Below, piece by piece: positions 16,251 through 24,702 of a DNA stretch of 64,000 nucleotides. Source of the DNA: a virus; IMG/VR virus record IMGVR_UViG_3300032092_000013, positions 1 through 64,000 of that record; one strand, given 5' to 3'. Positions within the stretch are counted from its first letter, which is position 1. Every line of letters starts with the position of its first letter. A program made the translations under genes and the position numbers. The notes below the pieces were generated by a model, which was given only the letters and a program-made list of their open reading frames with translations, was not told the DNA's origin and made no database searches.

Positions 16251-17033
16251 TTAATAATGCGGAAGATGTTTATCTATTTGATTTGATCTGCATTCGGGAT
16301 TGAGCATTAAGCTATATCCTATTACATTACTAGCTGTATGAATTACCTCATTGCATAATGAAATGCATACACCATCTAAAATCACGTCTTCCATTAATTT
16401 ATGTTTATATGGAAAAGTTGGATCTAAATGTAATCCTTGACCAGTAGTACTTCTAATTATATTTTTATTATAAATTACGGTTTTTTCTCCATATCTATTA
16501 ATAATTTGTTCTAAAACCTTTTCATCATCAGTTGCAACAAATAAACCGTTAATTGATTTATTTTTTCTTACAGCTGTTTCTATTGCATTAAAATAATCAG
16601 TTATCGGGAGATAAGGTCTGTGTTGTGTCGAATCTGTATATCTTGCATGTACACCTAAACAACATTTGTTTATTTGAACTTTAGCTATATCAAACATTTT
16701 ATTATATATAGGATTTTCGAAATATTTAATATGTGTAAGAATATTATTGAGTTCTGTAAATATAGACTTATTTGCAAACACAAAAGGAGCCCAAATTTTA
16801 ACTTCTTCGAGAGCATCTACATGTAAAATACTATCAGGCATTTCTATGACTGTCTGCCTAACAAAAACATCATCATATAAATTTTTTGTTTGATCATCTT
16901 GATAGCGCCAATTGTTCCATATTATGTTATAATCTGTAATATTATTTTTATAGCAATGCAGCAAACTACTTACAATTAAATTAAAGTCAGAAAAAAAGCC
17001 TGAATGTCGTTGTTGTTTAATTAATAATTTCAT
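16251..17033 (-). CDS. Fucosyltransferase-like protein (O-FucT/NodZ type)
   Basis: Resembles GT-B fucosyltransferases of the NodZ/GT23/O-FucT group. CCLGVHARYTDSTQHRP near residue 125 parallels 'GVHVR-x-TD'. The next blocks are ITDYFNAIETAVRK, LFVATDDEKVLEQII (donor-side ATDD motif) and a terminal LCNEVIHTASNVIGYSLML like 'SNVG-x-x-x'. This links it to the GDP-fucose made by gmd/fcl. It has 260 residues. No Shine-Dalgarno; the next gene follows without a gap. The family call is from motif layout only. Confidence 0.6.
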   Translation of the reverse strand: MKLLIKQQRHSGFFSDFNLIVSSLLHCYKNNITDYNIIWNNWRYQDDQTKNLYDDVFVRQTVIEMPDSILHVDALEEVKIWAPFVFANKSIFTELNNILTHIKYFENPIYNKMFDIAKVQINKCCLGVHARYTDSTQHRPYLPITDYFNAIETAVRKNKSINGLFVATDDEKVLEQIINRYGEKTVIYNKNIIRSTTGQGLHLDPTFPYKHKLMEDVILDGVCISLCNEVIHTASNVIGYSLMLNPECRSNQIDKHLPHY

Positions 17034-17897
17034 TTATATAACTTTATTATGTTTTATTGCATAATCATATATGCCCATACCCCAATCACCAAGATTGGGA
17101 ATGTTATATTTTTTTGTATATTTTTTAATATATTGCAATTTGAAATTATCCTCTATAGATTGTGTAGAATAAATATCTTCTCTTATTTGTAAAGGAAAAT
17201 TGAAGTCTTTGTATATCCAATTAAAATTATTTACAGATAAATCATAATCATTTCGATTTATAATATGAACTCCTTGTTCTAAATTTGCTACATAATCCCA
17301 AACCTTCCAAAAATATTGCTTAATACCAACCCAGCGTTTGTCCAGCCACTGCAAATGCGATATAAATAAATGCTGTGGATCAACACGTGTAGCTTTATGA
17401 TTATAAGGTAAATGACTTGAGTGACTAAATGCCTTTCCAAATTTTGCATCAAAACCGAAATTGCCTACTCTATCATGATACACGTTATCCCATGGTGAAT
17501 CAATTCTGATTTTATTTTTACTAGTATATTGGATCCACTGAAGCATTAATGTTGTATTTTTATTTTTGTCTAAAATAAATTCTAGATTTTCTTTAGAAGC
17601 CAAACCATCCAAATATTCATCCGTGTCTAAACATATTAAATTATTAGAATATTTGCATGCAACGTCAAAAAGTTTTTGTCTGCAATTTGTTTCATATTCT
17701 TCTGCTTTAACATTTTCATTACTTTCTAATATTTCTAATATATTATATTTTTCTTTATTTGCATGCAAATATTCTAAAGTGTCATCAGTTGATGAGTCAC
17801 TGATAAAAACAAACCCATCTGCATATTTTTTCCATATGGGTAACATTTCTTTTATTAAAAAACATTCGTTGCGCGTACGCGTCATTTGTACTATCAT
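17034..17897 (-). CDS. Glycosyltransferase, GT2/GT92-like
   Basis: GT-A transferase of the 'RNE' class: VQMTRTRNECFLIKEMLPIW at the N-terminus, FVFISDSSTDDTLEYL (UDP-sugar strand), and LICLDTDEYLDGL as the DxD site near residue 95. After residue 130 come Trp/His-rich segments (FISHLQWLDKRWVGIKQYFWKVW) usual in the acceptor half. 287 residues. Part of a run of five small GT-A enzymes with gaps of 0-5 bases or 4-base overlaps. Confidence 0.72.
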   Translation of the reverse strand: MIVQMTRTRNECFLIKEMLPIWKKYADGFVFISDSSTDDTLEYLHANKEKYNILEILESNENVKAEEYETNCRQKLFDVACKYSNNLICLDTDEYLDGLASKENLEFILDKNKNTTLMLQWIQYTSKNKIRIDSPWDNVYHDRVGNFGFDAKFGKAFSHSSHLPYNHKATRVDPQHLFISHLQWLDKRWVGIKQYFWKVWDYVANLEQGVHIINRNDYDLSVNNFNWIYKDFNFPLQIREDIYSTQSIEDNFKLQYIKKYTKKYNIPNLGDWGMGIYDYAIKHNKVI

Positions 17898-17898
17898 A

Positions 17899-18564
17899 TT
17901 ATTTAAAATTATTTTTCTTTCTGGTTAAAAAAACATTTTTATCATATTCTTCTAATTTGTCATTTCTTATATATAATTCATCAGGCAACTCATTAATAAT
18001 TGAGTATTGTATGTGTTTTATAATTACATCATCAAAATATTTCGCCTTATTTAAACTTGTCGAGACAATAGTAAATTCGGTATCAGAATATAATGACTTG
18101 TAATCCGGATGATATATATAACCAAATCTATCATAATATTTTTTACCCAATATACATAATGTATTAAGTCTATCTTTTTGATAACCATCATTAAACCAGA
18201 GCACACCATCGGTATCTGGAAAATACTCTGACATTTTTTTCTTGATTATTTGATCATATCCTGCTTTTACGGGAAGCATATCATCTGATGCTAATAATAA
18301 AATATCAAAATTTTTATCTTTTAAATTATTATTAATTGCTTCTATTTTTGTTTTATTTTCGCAAAAATAATAGGAGAGAAATGGGTATGTTTGTAACTTT
18401 TCAATTACCGAATTATTGTTCATTGTTGCATCATCTATGTCGCAAGATACAACAAATTCAAAATTTGAATCTCGCAACATCGAATAATATTCATCTATTA
18501 TTTTAAAAAATTTACTGGGTCTATTTCGTGTAGGAAATTTAATTAGCAATTTTAAATTATTCAT
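17899..18564 (-). CDS. Glycosyltransferase, GT2-like
   Basis: Short GT-A enzyme: LLIKFPTRNRPSKFFKIIDEYY (entry motif with Arg-Asn-Arg), FVVSCDIDDATM, and DILLLASDDMLPVKAGYD (DD in the metal site) near residue 95. The rest (VLWFNDGYQKDRLNTLCILGKKYYDRFGYIY) fits a nucleotide-diphospho-sugar transferase domain. At 221 residues it is minimal. Extremely A/T-rich codon use with many Asn, Lys and Ile, like its neighbours. Confidence 0.68.
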   Translation of the reverse strand: MNNLKLLIKFPTRNRPSKFFKIIDEYYSMLRDSNFEFVVSCDIDDATMNNNSVIEKLQTYPFLSYYFCENKTKIEAINNNLKDKNFDILLLASDDMLPVKAGYDQIIKKKMSEYFPDTDGVLWFNDGYQKDRLNTLCILGKKYYDRFGYIYHPDYKSLYSDTEFTIVSTSLNKAKYFDDVIIKHIQYSIINELPDELYIRNDKLEEYDKNVFLTRKKNNFK

Positions 18565-18569
18565 AAAAA

Positions 18570-19301
18570 TTAAATTGAATTAATTTTAATATTTTTGTAT
18601 ATTTCTATTTGGTCTTGATATACTCTTTCAATAAACTTACCATATTTTAGTAATTCACTATTATTATGGGTAGCAGAAGGATCCAGATCAATATTTCCGT
18701 CTTTATTTCCATACTTTAAAACTCGCCATGACATACCTTCGTAATGTTTAAAGTAAACATCTTGTAAATTAACATTTCCTATTTTTAAATTATTTTTCTT
18801 TATATCTTCAAAAAAAGTTGCTCCTACATCATATATTTTATCTGTCTTATTGTTTTGGTGTCTGTCAATATCAAAAAATTTTATATTTTTATTTTTTATT
18901 TTTTCAATATCTATAAAACAATGCCATGGGTGAACTCTATTATGTAGGCGCTTGCCTCCCCGATCACCGCAAATTTCCCCCATCAATGTTAAATCCATTA
19001 ATTTGAATTGCTTGAAAATATCTTCGTGTGCTTTGAGAAAAATAATATCAGTATCTACCAATAGCATATATTTTGTTTTACAATTATTAATTAGTATATC
19101 TACAGATGGTGCATGTAATCCGTTTTTATTTTTAATAAAATTAACACGATGATCTTGCAATAATTTTGAAGTATCATCATTTGTAGAATTATCACAAATT
19201 AAAACAGATGTCTGATCATGAAATTTAAAAAACGACTTTAACATAGTTAAAGTCACATCTGGTGTATTGTATGAACATGTAGCTAAAGTAATATCATTCA
19301 T
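18570..19301 (-). CDS. Glycosyltransferase family 2 protein
   Basis: Classical GT2 start: ITLATCSYNTPDVTLTMLKSFF, then VLICDNSTNDDTSKLL, NKNGLHAPSVDILINNCKTKYMLLVDTDIIF with the DTD metal site near residue 85. The middle part LMGEICGDRGGKRLHNRVHPWHCFIDI resembles acceptor loops of hexosyl or rhamnosyl transferases. 243 residues. The ATG overlaps the TGA of the upstream gene by 4 bases, suggesting coupled translation. Confidence 0.78.
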   Translation of the reverse strand: MNDITLATCSYNTPDVTLTMLKSFFKFHDQTSVLICDNSTNDDTSKLLQDHRVNFIKNKNGLHAPSVDILINNCKTKYMLLVDTDIIFLKAHEDIFKQFKLMDLTLMGEICGDRGGKRLHNRVHPWHCFIDIEKIKNKNIKFFDIDRHQNNKTDKIYDVGATFFEDIKKNNLKIGNVNLQDVYFKHYEGMSWRVLKYGNKDGNIDLDPSATHNNSELLKYGKFIERVYQDQIEIYKNIKINSI

Positions 19302-20080
19302 TTGTTTTTATAAATTTGTTTTAATTTTTGTTTTACTTGATCTAAAGATAAGTTGGGTGTGTGTAATATATGATGGCCATGTTTCTTAGTGAAATGGTCA
19401 TAAGACTTTGCAATAATGTTATTGCGATTATTACCTTGTGAAATAGTACTAGTAGACGGTGACCACGGGAAGTCTTCTAGATATTGATTTGAATTAGCTA
19501 TATCAGCAAACCACCAAAAAGGGGGATGCATCTCTTTTTTGATAATAGTATAGGTATGATCTAAATGTTCGGTTGCATTAAAATAAAAATCATCCATTAA
19601 TCCTGATTCAGCTAAACAACGTTTAGTATAAAAAGAAAATGCACCAACACAATGCATATGCAAATCTATAGATATATTATTTTTATAATCAATTCTAGTG
19701 CGGGGGTTAGGGATTTCAGTACCTGTTTTTTTATTCATCAACCCATGTTGACTATAATTAAAATGTTGAATGCCAGTTTCAAGTGAAGCTTCTATATATT
19801 TTGTAAAAACATTATTGTCTTTTATAAGGATATCATCTTCCATTAAAAAATAATAATCACAGTCTTTTGATTGCAAATATTTCAAAGCATCGTTCTTTGA
19901 AATACCAATTCCTTTGTTTTTGGCATGTTGTATTAAATGATAAGGAACATCAAAATCATAAGGTGTGCCGTCGTTGACAACCACAATTTCATTTATTTTG
20001 CTATTATCAATTCGTTTGATACATTCTTTAAAGTAATCAGGTCTCTTATACGTAAGAATACCTAAACCTATTTTTGACAT
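19298..20080 (-). CDS. Glycosyltransferase family 2 protein
   Basis: GT2 enzyme with IGLGILTYKRPDYFKECIKRI, EIVVVNDGTPYD, NKGIGISKNDALKYL and YYFLMEDDILIKDNN (EDD metal site near residue 85). Later DLHMHCVGAFSFYTKRCLAESGLMDDFYFNATEHLDHTYTI is the acceptor region with the catalytic Glu-His-Leu-Asp. 260 residues. First transferase gene in the locus after rmlB, 13 bases downstream of it. Donor and acceptor unknown. Confidence 0.78.
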   Translation of the reverse strand: MSKIGLGILTYKRPDYFKECIKRIDNSKINEIVVVNDGTPYDFDVPYHLIQHAKNKGIGISKNDALKYLQSKDCDYYFLMEDDILIKDNNVFTKYIEASLETGIQHFNYSQHGLMNKKTGTEIPNPRTRIDYKNNISIDLHMHCVGAFSFYTKRCLAESGLMDDFYFNATEHLDHTYTIIKKEMHPPFWWFADIANSNQYLEDFPWSPSTSTISQGNNRNNIIAKSYDHFTKKHGHHILHTPNLSLDQVKQKLKQIYKNK

Positions 20081-20093
20081 ATATTTATTAACT

Positions 20094-21029
20094 TTATTTT
20101 ATATAAAAATCAATAGTCTTCTTGAGCCCAGTTTCAAAAGATGTTTTAGGTAACCAACCCAATTCATTATTGATTTTTGAAAAGTCAATAGCATATCTGA
20201 AGTCGTGTCCTTTTCGGTCTTCTACAAACTCAATATATTCTTCATGATCTTTGCCTAATAATTTACAAATCGCTTTTGCGATTTGTAAATTATTCATTTC
20301 GCAATCACCACCTACATTATAAGTATCTCCGGATTTTCCTTTTAAAAGTATCTTCCAAATAGCTTCACAATGATCTTCTACATACAACCAATCACGAACA
20401 TTTTGACCAGTACCGTAAATTGGAATTTTTTTATTTTGATTTAAATTAGTAATAATTTTCGGAATTAATTTTTCTGTGTGTTGATTGGGTCCATAATTAT
20501 TGGAACAATTGCTAATTGTAGTATTCAATCCGTAGGTATGATGATAGGCGTTTACTAAGTGATCTGAAGCAGCTTTTGATGCTGAATACGGTGACCGTGG
20601 ATTGTAAGGTGTAGATTCTTTAAAAAAACCTATAGGTCCTAATGATCCATATACTTCATCTGTTGATACATGATGAAATCTTTCTAATTTACCATATTGT
20701 TTTGCGGCTTCTAGAAGAGAAAATGTACCGTTAATATTGGTATTAATAAAGGTCTCTGGTCCATTAATGCTATTGTCCACATGACTTTCAGCTGCAAAGT
20801 GAACAATATGTGTGATATTAAAATTGCATAAATGATTGAATATTAAATGTTGTCTATTGATAGATAATTCTAAATTTTTTATTTTTGTGTTAAAAATAAT
20901 ATTTGTCCTGTTTGCAGCATATGTAATTGAATCAATATTCAAAATCTGTTCTACTTCATCTTTTTTAGCGATAAAATTAATAAAATTACTGCCAATAAAA
21001 CCATATCCACCTGTAACTAAAATGTTCAT
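20094..21029 (-). CDS. rmlB: dTDP-glucose 4,6-dehydratase
   Basis: Near-canonical RmlB: ILVTGGYGFIGSNFINFI (NAD site), HFAAESHVDNSINGP, HVSTDEVYGSLG (catalytic Thr-Asp-Glu), RSPYSASKAASDHLV (YxxxK), NNYGPNQHTEKLIPK and a C-terminal FVEDRKGHDFRYAIDFSKI. 311 residues. It makes dTDP-4-keto-6-deoxyglucose from dTDP-glucose. RmlA, C and D are not here, so the activated sugar must be host-supplied and the product goes elsewhere than the usual rhamnose path. First gene of the sugar locus on the minus strand; it diverges from the next gene over 32 bases. Confidence 0.93.
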   Translation of the reverse strand: MNILVTGGYGFIGSNFINFIAKKDEVEQILNIDSITYAANRTNIIFNTKIKNLELSINRQHLIFNHLCNFNITHIVHFAAESHVDNSINGPETFINTNINGTFSLLEAAKQYGKLERFHHVSTDEVYGSLGPIGFFKESTPYNPRSPYSASKAASDHLVNAYHHTYGLNTTISNCSNNYGPNQHTEKLIPKIITNLNQNKKIPIYGTGQNVRDWLYVEDHCEAIWKILLKGKSGDTYNVGGDCEMNNLQIAKAICKLLGKDHEEYIEFVEDRKGHDFRYAIDFSKINNELGWLPKTSFETGLKKTIDFYIK

Positions 21030-21047
21030 AGTTTATTTTAATTTTTC

Positions 21048-21055
21048 CGTAAATA
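21048..21055 (+). promoter_or_regulatory. Probable late promoter CGTAAATA
   Basis: CGTAAATA followed by 6 bases and the ATG at 21062. Two bases from the T4 consensus, but position and A-rich flank match the other late boxes. Confidence 0.45.
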
Positions 21056-21061
21056 AAATCA

Positions 21062-21823
21062 ATGGCTATTAAAAAAGATGATATTAATATTCTTGATTTG
21101 CCGGTGGTAGAAAATGTAGCTGCTGGTGATTATTTAGTATTAGAAACACCTGATGGTACTTCTATTATCGATTATGAAAATTTTATCATCGGGCCAGAAA
21201 ATACTACTCTATCAGTAACTGTGTCAACTATAGCAAATGATGTAGTAGCTATTAATGAAAATTTAATAAGTACTATCGATACATTATCAACAGAAATTTA
21301 TGATAACTTTAAGCAAGTATATATAGGTACTGCAAATATTACTATAGATTCGGGGCATACGGCAACTTCTTATTTGGATCCCATTCCACCCAGAGAATTA
21401 GAAACTTTAGAAGATAAAGATTTTATTGTAATACCGGCTAATGAAGCTGCTTGTCTTTATCCTTGTTATATAACCGACATTAATAATACAGAGGCTGGCT
21501 GGGGTACTTTTTCAGTATATGCTCCATTTAAGAAAAATAATACTGCTATACAAGGCTCTGTTACGTCAGACTTGAGAAGTAAAGGATTAAATATTGATAC
21601 ATCACAAATGGGTATTCAATACACAAATGGGTTAGTAGATACTTTTGATTGGAATGGATTTGAAATGGCTATTAAAGATTTTATTACTAAAAATTATTAC
21701 GCTACGAGTCAGGGTGTAACACAAGAAAATCCACAAACCATCAATGAAGATGTTGTGGATTTTACAGCTGATGTTTTGGATGAAAAACCTACCTATATTA
21801 TTAAGGTTGTTAGGACTTACTAA
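21062..21823 (+). CDS. Virion protein with tail-fibre-type N-terminal adaptor
   Basis: Not recognised as a family. The N-terminus (DDINILDLPVVENVAAGDYLVLETPDGTSIIDYENFI) has the same plan as the three collar proteins at 25-28 kb ('I-S-x-L ... x-x-V-N-Q ... LETR ... F'), so it may use the same attachment site on the virion. The C-terminal half has alternating short strands and no collar domain. 253 residues. It has a late-type promoter and its 3' end overlaps the convergent kinase gene by 14 bases. A baseplate or tail role is inferred. Confidence 0.6.
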   Translation: MAIKKDDINILDLPVVENVAAGDYLVLETPDGTSIIDYENFIIGPENTTLSVTVSTIANDVVAINENLISTIDTLSTEIYDNFKQVYIGTANITIDSGHTATSYLDPIPPRELETLEDKDFIVIPANEAACLYPCYITDINNTEAGWGTFSVYAPFKKNNTAIQGSVTSDLRSKGLNIDTSQMGIQYTNGLVDTFDWNGFEMAIKDFITKNYYATSQGVTQENPQTINEDVVDFTADVLDEKPTYIIKVVRTY

Positions 21824-22553
21824 TTTCTTTCTTTAATTCATTAAGCATTGCAATTTGCTCTTTCTTGAATTGTTCTGAATAGTGTGTGTCTTTTTGTTCT
21901 TCTAGAAGAGCTTTTAATTCTTTGAGGTTTTCTTCAGAAAATAATGTATCGTGCTCTGCTCCAAAGACATCACCATTTGCATTTAAATATTGCTTAATTA
22001 ATTGAATACGTTGCTCTCTATTACCGAAAATTTCAATTACACCTGGTGAATCGTCAGCTGGAAAAAATGGTGTAGAATTTAAATTACATTGATATTGTTG
22101 AACAATAGCTTTAAAAATATTATCAATTTCTTGAATATATTCAGGATCAGATTCACGTCTACCGTCATTAACAATAGTTACTGGAGACATCTTTGATATG
22201 GGTAAAAAGAAAATAATATCTAAAAACCTCATACTTTCTTTTACTAAAGGAATGCATTTAGAAATAAATGCATCATCTACTTTTTTATATCCATTTGCCC
22301 AAAGTGAATAAATTAAATTATCTAGTGGGCATCGATCAAAAATTACATAATCATCTTTACTATACTTTTGTAATTCATCAATCATGTTATTCAAGATCAT
22401 CCATTGTGTATCTTGATCTGTACTCTTACTATGATTCTTTAATAAAGAACGATAAGTATAATTATTTTTTGTATAATTTGGCCATTCTTTAATAAAGTCC
22501 TCGATTAGCGTGGTTTTTCCAATATTTGATGTACCACTAATAGCAATTCTCAT
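21810..22553 (-). CDS. P-loop kinase, NadR/AAA_28-like
   Basis: Nucleotide or nucleoside kinase-type P-loop protein. RIAISGTSNIGKTTLIEDFI (Walker A GTSNIGKT, 7-14), DYVIFDRCPLDNLIYSLWA (Walker B plus the 'DR' motif of nucleoside/NadR kinases) and FLDIIFFLPI are typical of the NadR ribosylnicotinamide-kinase/AAA_28 group. A charged coiled-coil tail follows residue 200. The ATG at 22553, 4 bases after the Nudix stop, is chosen over an upstream in-frame start at 22586 inside that gene. Possible role in NAD salvage with the Nudix protein; inferred from the pairing. Confidence 0.72.
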   Translation of the reverse strand: MRIAISGTSNIGKTTLIEDFIKEWPNYTKNNYTYRSLLKNHSKSTDQDTQWMILNNMIDELQKYSKDDYVIFDRCPLDNLIYSLWANGYKKVDDAFISKCIPLVKESMRFLDIIFFLPISKMSPVTIVNDGRRESDPEYIQEIDNIFKAIVQQYQCNLNSTPFFPADDSPGVIEIFGNREQRIQLIKQYLNANGDVFGAEHDTLFSEENLKELKALLEEQKDTHYSEQFKKEQIAMLNELKKEISKS

Positions 22554-22557
22554 AATA

Positions 22558-22965
22558 TTAATTATCTTCTTCTTCAGTAGAGTCAATGACAGTGTTTTTT
22601 GTTACATTTAAAATAGTTTGTAAATATCGAATATCTCTAAATGTAAATTTACATACATTTAATTTTAAAGCATCTTTAACAGGTGCCCAAATATATTTTA
22701 AATGTTCATCTGATAATTTGATATGATTCAATTTTAATCTACCAATATATAAACAAATATTATAACTAGTAAATCCTATACGATGGTAATATTTTAATTG
22801 TTGTCCTGTTTCTTCATGAACTTCTCTTTGCAGAGCTTGTTCAAATGTTTCATTTTGATCTACATGACCACCGGGTAAATGATATTTGTTTAAATGTTTA
22901 GATAACAAGAGTAACACTTTATCACCATTCATGATAAAGATTTTTGAAACTTTTTGTGTATCCAT
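22558..22965 (-). CDS. Nudix hydrolase
   Basis: The Nudix box is complete: GGHVDQNETFEQALQREVHEETGQQ near residues 31-55 (G-x5-E-x7-RE-x2-EE-x-G). It hydrolyses a nucleoside diphosphate linked to another group; the substrate is not predictable. 135 residues, standard for a single domain. Between QueE (1 base away) and the NadR-like kinase (4 bases), as one minus-strand operon; a NAD, ADP-ribose or damaged-nucleotide role would fit that neighbour, but this is inference. Confidence 0.88.
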   Translation of the reverse strand: MDTQKVSKIFIMNGDKVLLLLSKHLNKYHLPGGHVDQNETFEQALQREVHEETGQQLKYYHRIGFTSYNICLYIGRLKLNHIKLSDEHLKYIWAPVKDALKLNVCKFTFRDIRYLQTILNVTKNTVIDSTEEEDN

Positions 22966-22966
22966 A

Positions 22967-23719
22967 TTAAACTTTAAGAGCTTTATTCCAAAGTACTAAA
23001 TGTAGTCTGGGTGAAAAATTAACATTCCATTGCCTAGCCCATTCAGCTACTTGTGTCGCTTTCTCGGTATGTTCTTCTCGAGAACCACAACAGGGCATAA
23101 ACCAAATATCTTTATTATCTAAAAATAATTTATTGATATATTTTTCAACAATTTCATCAATATCATCCTCGGATTGAACCACAAATTTAAAAGATGAACG
23201 ATTGCTATTCTTATGCCACTTTAGAGCATCAAGATTATATCGCTTCTTCTCTGGATCACCGTTAGAAGATAATTTTGGTGATACAGTAAATGTCGCACCT
23301 AGATCTAACCATTCATCTGATGGTACTAATGTACCATTTGTTTCAAAATCAATTTTTGGAATAAATCCATTTTTTAATTCAAAATAACTAATAAATTTTA
23401 ATAATTTCTTTTCTTGTAAGAAAGGTTCTCCTCCAGTAAGCTTAAGAATAGCTCCAGCTTTTAATCTCTCGATAAAGCCATTATCAAGCATATATTGATC
23501 AATCTCTTTAAATGCCATCTTGTTCTTAACAGACCAAGAAACAAATGAATCACATCCATGCGGCGAATCAGGAGATGCAAATCCTTTACAAGTAAGATTA
23601 CACATTGATAAACGTAAGAATACAGAAGGCATGCCAACATACTTACCTTCTCCTTCTAACGTATAAAAGAGTTTATCATCAGAGATAAACATAGTTTCAT
23701 TATCATCTAAATTATCCAT
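22967..23719 (-). CDS. queE: 7-carboxy-7-deazaguanine synthase (radical SAM)
   Basis: Turns 6-carboxytetrahydropterin into CDG, third step towards preQ0. FYTLEGEGKYVGMPSVFLRL (18-37) is the QueE signature before the cluster loop. The cluster cysteines are C40-x3-C44-x11-C56 (C-N-L-T-C-K-G-F ... GCDSF); the usual C-x3-C-x2-C has an 11-residue insertion, as seen in QueE variants with an extended loop. LTGGEPFLQE supplies the SAM-binding GGEP. 250 residues. It begins the minus-strand unit queE-nudix-kinase and diverges from phoH over 49 bases. Confidence 0.9.
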   Translation of the reverse strand: MDNLDDNETMFISDDKLFYTLEGEGKYVGMPSVFLRLSMCNLTCKGFASPDSPHGCDSFVSWSVKNKMAFKEIDQYMLDNGFIERLKAGAILKLTGGEPFLQEKKLLKFISYFELKNGFIPKIDFETNGTLVPSDEWLDLGATFTVSPKLSSNGDPEKKRYNLDALKWHKNSNRSSFKFVVQSEDDIDEIVEKYINKLFLDNKDIWFMPCCGSREEHTEKATQVAEWARQWNVNFSPRLHLVLWNKALKV

Positions 23720-23754
23720 GTTTTATAATAACGTGAGCATGTATGCAAATCACC

Positions 23755-23762
23755 CATAAATA
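23755..23762 (+). promoter_or_regulatory. Late promoter CATAAATA before phoH
   Basis: CATAAATA, then 6 bases, then the ATG at 23769, in the 49-base divergent gap between queE and phoH. Confidence 0.6.
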
Positions 23763-23768
23763 AGTTTA

Positions 23769-24536
23769 ATGGCCAAGAAAACCAGAAAACGGATGCAAGA
23801 AGAAGAGGATCTCAAATTAGATGCAGATGTACTTCTTCATAACCTAGAAGTTAGCAAACGAAAAGATTGGTTTTGTAATTTTAAAATACAAAACAAATTC
23901 AAACTGAATGATGTTCATAATTCATTCCTTGAAATGCTAATGTATGATCAAACAAAAATGGTATTTGTTGATGGGCCTGCCGGGACAGCTAAAACCTATC
24001 TTGCGGTATTAGCCGGATTACAAATGCTCAAAACAAAATCTATTAATAATATTATCTATATTAGAAGTATAGTAGAAAGTGCTTCGAAAAGTATGGGATC
24101 TTTGCCTGGTGAATTGCAAGAAAAGTTTCAACCATGGTCATTGCCTTTAATAGAGAAACTAGATGAATTAGTAGGCCCAAAAATTGGTGGGGATCTCATG
24201 AGAGATAATTTTGTTAAATGCATGCCTGTTAATTTCGTCCGAGGTTTAACATTCAGAGATTCTGTTGTTATTGTAGATGAAGCGCAGAATATGAATTCTG
24301 CTGAATTGACAACTATTTTGACGCGTTTTGGGGAGAATTCAAAATATATTATTATAGGTGATTCATTTCAAGCAGATATTGGAAATAAATCAGGATTTTC
24401 CAAAATTAGACATGTTTTTAATAATGAAGAAAGTGAAGAACAAGGTATTCACACCTTCCTCTTCACTGAAAATGAAGTTGTAAGATCTCAGATTCTTAAA
24501 TTTATTGTGAAGAAGTTAGAGTCGGTACAACACTAG
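23769..24536 (+). CDS. phoH: PhoH-like ATPase
   Basis: RNA/DNA-associated P-loop ATPase common in marine phages. Walker A GPAGTAKT (69-76), IRSIVESASKSMGSLPGELQEKFQPW (PhoH signature), VNFVRGLTFRDSVVIVDEAQNM (Walker B with DEAQ) and LTRFGENSKYIIIGD (sensor I) are all in place. 255 residues. Cellular function is unsettled; links to phosphate stress and RNA helicase/nuclease activity are reported. A late-type promoter suggests late expression. The end overlaps a convergent small gene by 35 bases. Confidence 0.93.
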   Translation: MAKKTRKRMQEEEDLKLDADVLLHNLEVSKRKDWFCNFKIQNKFKLNDVHNSFLEMLMYDQTKMVFVDGPAGTAKTYLAVLAGLQMLKTKSINNIIYIRSIVESASKSMGSLPGELQEKFQPWSLPLIEKLDELVGPKIGGDLMRDNFVKCMPVNFVRGLTFRDSVVIVDEAQNMNSAELTTILTRFGENSKYIIIGDSFQADIGNKSGFSKIRHVFNNEESEEQGIHTFLFTENEVVRSQILKFIVKKLESVQH

Positions 24537-24702
24537 ATTTTTCCAATTCTAATAATTCTTTTAAAGCATCTTCGAAAGAAACAAATTTTACATCTGTTTT
24601 AGGGCTCGATTGTTTTATATCGGGCCCTAAAATTTCATTCATTTTTGAAAATATATTATTTTCAAGTCCTACTAAATTTGGATCTCTTTCTCTTTTTATC
24701 AT
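24502..24702 (-). CDS. Small hypothetical protein coupled to QueD
   Basis: A 66-residue charged protein (MIKRERDPNLVGLENNIFSKMNEIL, then FEDALKELLELEKSS), probably two helices. Not recognised. I accept it because its ATG overlaps the TGA of queD by 4 bases, the sign of coupled translation, and it fills the gap to phoH. Its last 35 bases overlap the phoH 3' end on the other strand. Confidence 0.5.
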   Translation of the reverse strand: MIKRERDPNLVGLENNIFSKMNEILGPDIKQSSPKTDVKFVSFEDALKELLELEKSSVVPTLTSSQ

